From Bacteroidia bacterium (GTDB lineage Bacteria > Bacteroidota > Bacteroidia > Chitinophagales > Saprospiraceae), in assembly GCA_030431945.1 (NCBI GenBank), contig JAUIIF010000150.1, forward strand, positions 1-8,944: a stretch of DNA of 8,944 bases, written 5' to 3'. Positions 1-4,663 of the stretch are shown here, one piece after another. The translations under genes and the position numbers were made by a program. Position 1 is the stretch's first letter. Each line of letters starts with the position of its first letter. A model generated the notes under the pieces. The model was not told the DNA's origin and did not search any database. It saw only the letters and a program-made list of their open reading frames with translations.

Positions 1-767
1 ACGGTATTTCCGTTATTCAGCGCCTTTTTGCGGATCTGGAGGTGGAAAGCCTGCGGGGCACCGTCGTCGCGATTCCGGTGGTCAACATTCCCGGCTTCAA
101 CCGGCAACAACGGTTCTTTGCGGACGGCTCCGACCTGAACCACCTCATGCCGGGAAAGGAGAATGGTAACGCCAGCCAGGTGTATGCTTACCGGCTGGTT
201 ACGCGCTTTCTCAAGTCCGTAGATTATCTGCTCGACCTGCATACCGCCAGCCGGGGCCGGGTCAACAGTTACTACGTCCGGGCAGACATGAGTCAGGAGG
301 TCACCCGGCAACTGGCCCTGCTGCAAAACCCCCAGTTGATCGTGCATAACCCACCTAATGACGGAACCTTTCGCGGTACGGCGGACGAACTCGACATCCC
401 GGCCATCACGCTGGAAGTCGGTAACCCTGGCGTATATCAGAAAAAGTTGATTCGCAGCGGGCTGGTCGGGGTTCACAACGTACTGAGCTACCTGGAAATG
501 ACGGACGACGAAGTACTGCCGCCACAGGTGCCGACCATTCGCTGTAAGCGCAGCTTCTGGATCTACACCGAGCTGGGAGGCCTCCTGCACGTGCACGTAG
601 ACCTTCTGCAACGGGTAGAGAAGGGGGAATTGATTGCGTCTCTCCGTAACGTCTTCGGGGAGCTGACCCGGCAGTACTTTGCTCCGGAAAATGGCGTCGT
701 TATTGGCAAGTCGATCAGCCCGGTCAATATGGCCGGGGGGCGTATTCTGCACCTCGGGGTGGAGTAG
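1..767 (+). CDS. Succinylglutamate desuccinylase/aspartoacylase family zinc hydrolase, 5'-truncated
   Basis: This is the C-terminal part (254 visible residues) of an M14-like zinc amidohydrolase of the AstE/AspA family, which cleaves N-acyl amino acids or related amides; the substrate cannot be told from sequence. The frame is open to the left edge from base 3. Those first residues (GISVIQRL) fit the tail of the family's HGdE.NGi zinc motif, so the gene begins upstream and the GTG at 42 is internal. Visible hallmarks are the PVVNIPGF segment, the second zinc ligand in LLDLHTAS (His codon 240-242), and the catalytic Glu in TLEVGNP (codon 414-416). The last ~70 residues form the usual C-terminal beta-barrel/sandwich domain. 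Family members are about 320-340 aa, so roughly 70-80 residues are missing. It converges on the cytolysin gene. The family is confident; the specific reaction is not. Confidence 0.9.
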   Translation, partial: GISVIQRLFADLEVESLRGTVVAIPVVNIPGFNRQQRFFADGSDLNHLMPGKENGNASQVYAYRLVTRFLKSVDYLLDLHTASRGRVNSYYVRADMSQEVTRQLALLQNPQLIVHNPPNDGTFRGTADELDIPAITLEVGNPGVYQKKLIRSGLVGVHNVLSYLEMTDDEVLPPQVPTIRCKRSFWIYTELGGLLHVHVDLLQRVEKGELIASLRNVFGELTRQYFAPENGVVIGKSISPVNMAGGRILHLGVE

Positions 768-788
768 CCACGAGGCGCAGCGTGAAAA

Positions 789-821
789 TGGCGTACTCCG
801 GAAACACTCCGGAGTACGCCA
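789..821 (-). terminator. Perfect 14-bp-arm hairpin between convergent genes
   Basis: The arms at 789-802 and 808-821 (TGGCGTACTCCGGA and its exact complement) enclose a 5-base loop. The hairpin lies between the stop codons of two convergent genes. On the minus strand it is followed directly by TTTTC, so it best serves the cytolysin gene. On the plus strand there is no T-run, so termination of the desuccinylase gene there would depend on the stem alone. The structure is certain as sequence; its function is inferred from position. Confidence 0.7.
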
Positions 822-859
822 CTGAACAGCTGCCCTAAGCTTGCGTCACGTATCGCCTG

Positions 860-2779
860 CTACGGGCAATTCTTTTTTTCGTAGTGTCGGTTAAGGGTCG
901 TACCGTAAGCCCGGTAAGTACAGTTGGTGGGCCCGTTGATGGTGAAATTCATTATTTCCCCCCAGGGGTCCCAAACCAGTCCGGTTGCTGCAGAAGCAAG
1001 TACCCGGACCTGACTGGCGTCACCGGGCAGGGGAACCGTCTGGGAATAACCTACCGTTTTTTCTCCTGATGCCCAGATTTTAGGCAGTAAGATGCCATTA
1101 GCATTAGGCTCCAGCCAGGTGACCATGAATTTTGCCACGTACGCGCCTGCGTGTTCAAATTTAATGAACCCATTAGGATATTCGGTACAGGTGGTCTCGG
1201 TGTAGTCAGAGGTAGCACTGATCTTCGCGATGGAATTGTCTTTCAAGAAGGCAACGGTATACGCGATCGGAACCCCCGGATTATCTCTACGGTAAGCCGC
1301 ATCGACCTTAATGACCCTTGCTAATTCACTCAGGTTTGTCCCCGCTACTACCTGGGTGGCCACTTTCGCGTTTCCTCCGATACTGTAAACGGTGAAAACA
1401 GAATTACGGGTCAGGTTCTCGTACTTTGCTTTGAGGTCTCCTTCGACGTCGACCCCACCTGCCGTTGCATACTTCATGGCTGCTTCCAGGTTTACTTCCG
1501 TTTCCTGCAGGGAAGTCTCCATCCGCACCATAATTGTTCGGCCGTAGTCAATGGAGCGAACGTAGGCGGGTGGGTTGTCATTATTGATTACCCCCTGAAC
1601 TTCGGCCAGGGAGACGGAAGAAGCGAAGACATCAGCCGGTCTTTCCGGAGAATCCATGGTGACCGTGTAGAAAACCTGCTGAAAGAAAGCGACCGTTACC
1701 GACTTCTCCGTGTTGTTGGTCATTTTGGTAGCCGCCGATACACTGTTTGAAGCCCACTCTGCACGAAACCCCAGCTCGAGGGCAACCTGCTCGGAGGAAT
1801 AAGCTTTCTCAATCCGCGAGATTGAATTGGAGGCATTGACGTAGCCTTGAGAAGAAGGATTTCGGTTCCATTCTTCCAGGACGCCGTTGATGGCTGACTG
1901 GACGTTTGAATTCCGGGGGTTGTCGATGGTTACCGTGCCATTATTGGTAAGGCCGGGAAGGTCAATTCTGAGGGTAACCGGCGACTTGGGCAGGGTGATA
2001 GGGGTCGGCAGGCCCTCCGCCATGGTTCGGTTTGCCAGGATCAGCGCGCCGGGGTAAATGACCCCGCTGGTTGGTTTAAGGATGGAAATTTTATCCATTT
2101 TTTTGTCCAGGGTCCGCGCCTCTTTTTTGCAGATAATGACGCTTGAGCTGGTGGTGCTCCGGTCAGCTGGCAGCGACTGAGTACTCCCGTCTTCCTGTAC
2201 ACTCAGTAAGACTCGCGGATCGTAACTCAGGTTGCGGATGTAGGTGGCGATGTCATTAGCCGCAGGGTTGGTCGCCTGCGAGGGGATATCCCTGGTGGTG
2301 GCTGCTTCTACGTGGGGAACTTTGAGCCAGATGGCACTCCACCAATTGGGCTGAATGGGACCGGCTTCAAGGGTGGCGTTTTGAATGTGGAGATACTTAT
2401 CCGTCTTCCAGCGGTTCCGTATCCGAAACCCTTCCCCGACGGGCTCCAGCGTCCACTGGGCACTCCACCAACCTGGCGTGATGGGCCCCATTTTCAATGG
2501 CCCTTGCTCCAGGTGCAGGTAGTGAGCAGGATTGGCCTGGCTACTGATTTGGTAGAAGTTGCCGGAGCGTTGTAATACCCAGCCGGTTCCCTTTGCGGTC
2601 AGGGGGACGACGGAGGCTGTTGCCTGGCCATCCTGAGCGGCCAGGTAAACGTCTTTGCCTCCCCCGTATTTTTGCCATTTGTTTTTGAGGGCAATGTGTT
2701 CCTGTGCCGTAACGGATGCCGTAGTGGTGATGATGAAAATGAACACTGCAAGGCAGTATTTAGGGAAAAGGAATTTCAT
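860..2779 (-). CDS. Secreted cholesterol-dependent cytolysin (thiol-activated cytolysin family) with N-terminal beta-trefoil-like domain
   Basis: This is a predicted pore-forming toxin of 639 aa. The ATG at 2779 is chosen because it opens a signal peptide (MKFLFPKY, hydrophobic core, cleavage near SVTA-QEH); an in-frame ATG at 2815 would put 12 polar residues before it. Residues 45-155 are three 42-residue repeats (Tyr45/87/129, Trp67/109/151) ending in GPIxPxWWSAxW, which suggests a beta-trefoil, possibly glycan-binding. Residues ~175-639 align by eye with pneumolysin and perfringolysin throughout: GVIYPGALILAN (239-250), RIDLPGL, QQVFYTVTMD, DYGRTIMV, FxxxxxGG (Phe462, Gly468-469), FLKDNS, SDYTETT, HAGAYVAKF. 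The undecapeptide equivalent, AATGLVWDPWG (597-607), lacks Cys and resembles pyolysin's. The Thr-Leu cholesterol motif is kept (GTTL, 626-629). CDCs oligomerise on sterol membranes and insert a beta-barrel. No T9SS C-terminal domain or lipobox is present. The gene is monocistronic by context. Family membership is near certain; activity and target are unknown. Confidence 0.93.
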   Translation of the reverse strand: MKFLFPKYCLAVFIFIITTTASVTAQEHIALKNKWQKYGGGKDVYLAAQDGQATASVVPLTAKGTGWVLQRSGNFYQISSQANPAHYLHLEQGPLKMGPITPGWWSAQWTLEPVGEGFRIRNRWKTDKYLHIQNATLEAGPIQPNWWSAIWLKVPHVEAATTRDIPSQATNPAANDIATYIRNLSYDPRVLLSVQEDGSTQSLPADRSTTSSSVIICKKEARTLDKKMDKISILKPTSGVIYPGALILANRTMAEGLPTPITLPKSPVTLRIDLPGLTNNGTVTIDNPRNSNVQSAINGVLEEWNRNPSSQGYVNASNSISRIEKAYSSEQVALELGFRAEWASNSVSAATKMTNNTEKSVTVAFFQQVFYTVTMDSPERPADVFASSVSLAEVQGVINNDNPPAYVRSIDYGRTIMVRMETSLQETEVNLEAAMKYATAGGVDVEGDLKAKYENLTRNSVFTVYSIGGNAKVATQVVAGTNLSELARVIKVDAAYRRDNPGVPIAYTVAFLKDNSIAKISATSDYTETTCTEYPNGFIKFEHAGAYVAKFMVTWLEPNANGILLPKIWASGEKTVGYSQTVPLPGDASQVRVLASAATGLVWDPWGEIMNFTINGPTNCTYRAYGTTLNRHYEKKNCP

Positions 2780-2804
2780 AGGTTCGAGTTTTAGGCATCT
2801 TTCG

Positions 2805-2819
2805 TCCGGTGGCACCGGA
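2805..2819. promoter_or_regulatory. Hyphenated palindrome upstream of the cytolysin start
   Basis: TCCGGTG and CACCGGA flank a single central base, giving 7-bp perfect arms. The palindrome begins 25 bp upstream of the cytolysin ATG. It could be a repressor operator within the leader or promoter of the cytolysin. No matching copy was noticed elsewhere in the window, and a chance palindrome in GC-rich DNA is possible. Confidence 0.3.
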
Positions 2820-2955
2820 GAAGAAGCCTGATTAGGGATGAAAAGTAAATGCTGGTTGAAAAGGGATAAGGTGTCTGGGAATTGATCAGCTGTCGCCCCG
2901 AATAACGGTCCGCTTTGCCAGGCTTCCGTGTTTTATGCTCATAAACGGAGGGTTA

Positions 2956-2985
2956 TCCGGGTAAATTCAAGTAAAACTACCCGGA
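2956..2985. repeat. Inverted repeat, 8-bp arms, 14-bp spacer
   Basis: TCCGGGTA (2956-2963) and TACCCGGA (2978-2985) are exact complements. Their centres are 22 bp apart, about two helical turns. The repeat lies between divergent promoters, about 84 bp before thiL and about 177 bp before the cytolysin. It is compatible with a dimeric regulator site or an RNA hairpin; the regulator is unknown. Confidence 0.4.
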
Positions 2986-3068
2986 GGCTACCACTGGTGT
3001 ACGGGGCGGCAAACTAACCGTCGGGTAACGGGTTCCTAACTAGACCACCAGCTTACAAGTCTACTGCT

Positions 3069-4103
3069 ATGTCCCGTACTGACGTAAATACCCTCGGCGA
3101 ATTCGGCCTGATCGATCACCTGACGGCCGGCTTTAAAAATCGGCAAGCTTCCACTATTCTCGGTGTGGGGGACGATGCCGCCATCATTGCCACCGGAGGG
3201 GACGAACAGTTGGTGGTGAGCACTGACATGCTGGTAGAAGGTATCCACTTTGATTTTGCCTACACCCCGCTGAAGCATCTGGGGTACAAGGCCGTTTCGG
3301 TCAACGTTTCCGACATCTGTGCCATGAATGCACGACCCCAGCAGATTACCGTTAGCCTGGCCATCAGCAACCGCTTCAGCGTGGAAGCGTTGGATGAGTT
3401 TTATGCCGGTGTGCGCGCTGCGTGCGAAACTTATGGCGTCGACCTGGTGGGAGGAGACACTACGAGCTCCAATAAAGGCCTGTACATCTCGGTAACGGCA
3501 ATCGGCCGGGCACCCGCTGGTCGCATTACCCGCCGCTCCGGGGCCAGGGTGGGTGACCTCATTTGTGTCACCGGACACCTCGGCAGCGCCTACCTCGGCC
3601 TCCAGCTGCTGGAGCGGGAAAAACAGGTTTACCTCGCTAACCCGGAAATGCAGCCGGAAATGAAACCCGAAAACAAAGACCTGTATGCGGCCATTCTCCG
3701 GCCGGAGGCCCGGACGGATATGATTGATCTTTTCGCTAAAAATGACATCGTACCTACGTCCATGATTGACATCAGCGATGGACTGGCCAGCGAAATCATG
3801 CACATTTGCAAGTCCAGCAGGGTCGGGGCAATAATTGAGGAAGGCAACGTACCCATCAAACAGGAGGCTCAACTGCAGGCCCTGGAGTTTAACCTGGACC
3901 CCATCACCTGTGCCCTTTCGGGAGGCGAGGACTACGAACTCCTTTTTACCATCGACCCCAAGGATGTCGATAAAGTCAGGTTCCTGCCCGATATCTACAT
4001 CTCCGGAGAAATCGTCGCCGAAGCAGATGGTGTCAAGCTCCACACCGTCGGCGGAAACATCCATGATATTAAGGCCCAGGGCTGGAATCATTTCACAGGG
4101 TAG
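3069..4103 (+). CDS. thiL: Thiamine-monophosphate kinase
   Basis: ThiL phosphorylates thiamine monophosphate with ATP to thiamine diphosphate, the active cofactor and the last step of thiamine synthesis, in the cytoplasm. The protein is 344 aa, close to the family's usual length. All diagnostic motifs of the PurM/ThiL superfamily are present in order: LGEFGLI near the start, GDDAA (34-38), STDMLVEGIHF (51-61), VNVSDICAMNARP (78-90), GGDTTSS (128-134), SMIDISDGL (231-239) and LSGGEDYELLF (283-293). The Asp-rich motifs bind Mg-ATP. A Met/Pro/Glu-rich stretch at ~183-205 is an insertion relative to E. coli ThiL and is, from memory, common in Bacteroidota. The ATG at 3069 places the conserved GE motif at residue 10, as expected. 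No thiamine genes flank it, so it is an isolated copy. It diverges from the cytolysin gene and there is no visible TPP riboswitch. Confidence 0.97.
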   Translation: MSRTDVNTLGEFGLIDHLTAGFKNRQASTILGVGDDAAIIATGGDEQLVVSTDMLVEGIHFDFAYTPLKHLGYKAVSVNVSDICAMNARPQQITVSLAISNRFSVEALDEFYAGVRAACETYGVDLVGGDTTSSNKGLYISVTAIGRAPAGRITRRSGARVGDLICVTGHLGSAYLGLQLLEREKQVYLANPEMQPEMKPENKDLYAAILRPEARTDMIDLFAKNDIVPTSMIDISDGLASEIMHICKSSRVGAIIEEGNVPIKQEAQLQALEFNLDPITCALSGGEDYELLFTIDPKDVDKVRFLPDIYISGEIVAEADGVKLHTVGGNIHDIKAQGWNHFTG

Positions 4104-4192
4104 GCGAAGCACGAATTTGTCGCCCCGGTGTACGCCCCCCGACATCATCAGGAAATGGCTCCTGTAATGTAGGCGGCAAAAGCGTACCGCTT

Positions 4193-4227
4193 CCGTTCCG
4201 GCTGCTGCGCAGCCGCTGGGCGAACGG
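4193..4227. terminator. Two-part hairpin downstream of thiL
   Basis: The outer arms CCGTTC (4193-4198) and GAACGG (4222-4227) enclose the inner arms CGGCTGC (4199-4205) and GCAGCCG (4209-4215), which have a 3-base loop. A 6-base bulge (4216-4221) interrupts the 3' side. No T-run follows, so it is at best a non-canonical terminator for thiL. The rest of the 4104-4288 gap contains nothing recognisable as a gene. Confidence 0.4.
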
Positions 4228-4270
4228 TATTACGCGAAAGGGAACCACCAAGCCCGTTTTCTCCGGCATC

Positions 4271-4299
4271 TTACGGGAAACCCCTGAAATGCCCCGTAA
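4271..4299 (+). promoter_or_regulatory. Inverted repeat bracketing the start codon of the small membrane gene
   Basis: TTACGGG (4271-4277) and CCCGTAA (4293-4299) are exact complements, with the first ATG (4289-4291) in the 15-base loop next to the 3' arm. In mRNA this hairpin would place the start codon in the loop, so it could modulate initiation or favour the second ATG at 4304. Alternatively it is an operator. It is seen directly; the role is inferred. Confidence 0.35.
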
Positions 4300-4636
4300 C
4301 CAAATGGATAGCCCTTACCCGGAGCCACTTGCTGCGAAGTCTGCTCCTGGCTACTTTAGCCTGCTTACCTGCCTTTTCTCCCTTGCGGGCTTACTCTTGC
4401 TCCTTTACGCCAGCATCTACCGGCCGGCCGTTTTTCCGCCGGGGCACGCTCGTGTCTACTGGTGGGAGATCGGCTTCTTCTCGGGCGGCTGCTTGCTTAT
4501 TGCAGGGTTACTTTTTTGCTCCCTGAGCCTTTGGCGTCAGGAGGCCGAGACAATTTTTAAGACCTTTGGCTTGTTCCTGAATTTTGTGGCTATGTTTCTC
4601 ATCTGCGGGGCGGTATACCACTCCGTAGCCGGGTAG
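4289..4636 (+). CDS. Small three-helix membrane protein of unknown function
   Basis: I do not recognise this 115-aa protein. It has a polar, proline-containing N-terminus (1-20) followed by three hydrophobic segments of membrane-spanning length at ~22-44, 60-82 and 90-112. They are separated by short loops: a Pro-rich, aromatic loop (RPAVFPPGHARVYWW) and a charged one (WRQEAETIFK). The charged second loop and the positive-inside rule suggest that the N-terminus is outside and the C-terminus inside, or the reverse; the charge balance is too slight to decide. Two in-frame ATGs (4289 and 4304) are possible starts, neither with a Shine-Dalgarno sequence. It lies 185 bp after thiL in the same direction and could be read through from it, but no functional link is apparent. 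Its coding status rests on an uninterrupted hydrophobic pattern and on fitting neatly between flanking hairpins. Confidence 0.7.
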   Translation: MPRNQMDSPYPEPLAAKSAPGYFSLLTCLFSLAGLLLLLYASIYRPAVFPPGHARVYWWEIGFFSGGCLLIAGLLFCSLSLWRQEAETIFKTFGLFLNFVAMFLICGAVYHSVAG

Positions 4637-4637
4637 G

Positions 4638-4655
4638 GCCCCTTATAATAGGGGC
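4638..4655. terminator. Short hairpin between convergent genes
   Basis: GCCCCT (4638-4643) and AGGGGC (4650-4655) flank a TATAAT loop. The hairpin begins two bases after the stop of the membrane-protein gene and ends nine bases before the porZ stop on the other strand. It could serve both as a bidirectional terminator, but neither side has a T-run. Confidence 0.45.
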
Positions 4656-4663
4656 ACCCGGGC

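Larger units (their letters stand above)
2780..3068. other. Divergent intergenic region between cytolysin and thiL
   Basis: This 289-bp region contains the 5' flanks of both divergent genes. No clear TAnnTTTG box was found for either gene by eye; the nearest on the cytolysin strand is a degenerate TACTTTTC at about 2847. It holds two inverted repeats, listed separately. No additional ORF with a credible start, and no tRNA, was seen. Confidence 0.6.

Noticed and set aside
42..767. GTG at 42 as the start of the desuccinylase gene
   Set aside because: The frame is open to base 3 and the upstream residues continue the conserved family sequence, so the gene is truncated by the window.
860..2779. 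Recent horizontal transfer of the cytolysin from base composition
   Set aside because: Hand-counted lines gave about 52% GC in six lines of this gene against 47-68% in scattered lines of the neighbours; the ranges overlap, so composition alone does not support it.
2780..2815. ATG at 2815 as the start of the cytolysin
   Set aside because: It adds 12 polar residues ahead of a complete signal peptide and crosses the palindrome at 2805-2819.
3036..4148. 370-codon open frame antisense to thiL
   Set aside because: It lies wholly over an unambiguous thiL and shows no recognisable domain; it is a product of codon bias in the coding strand.
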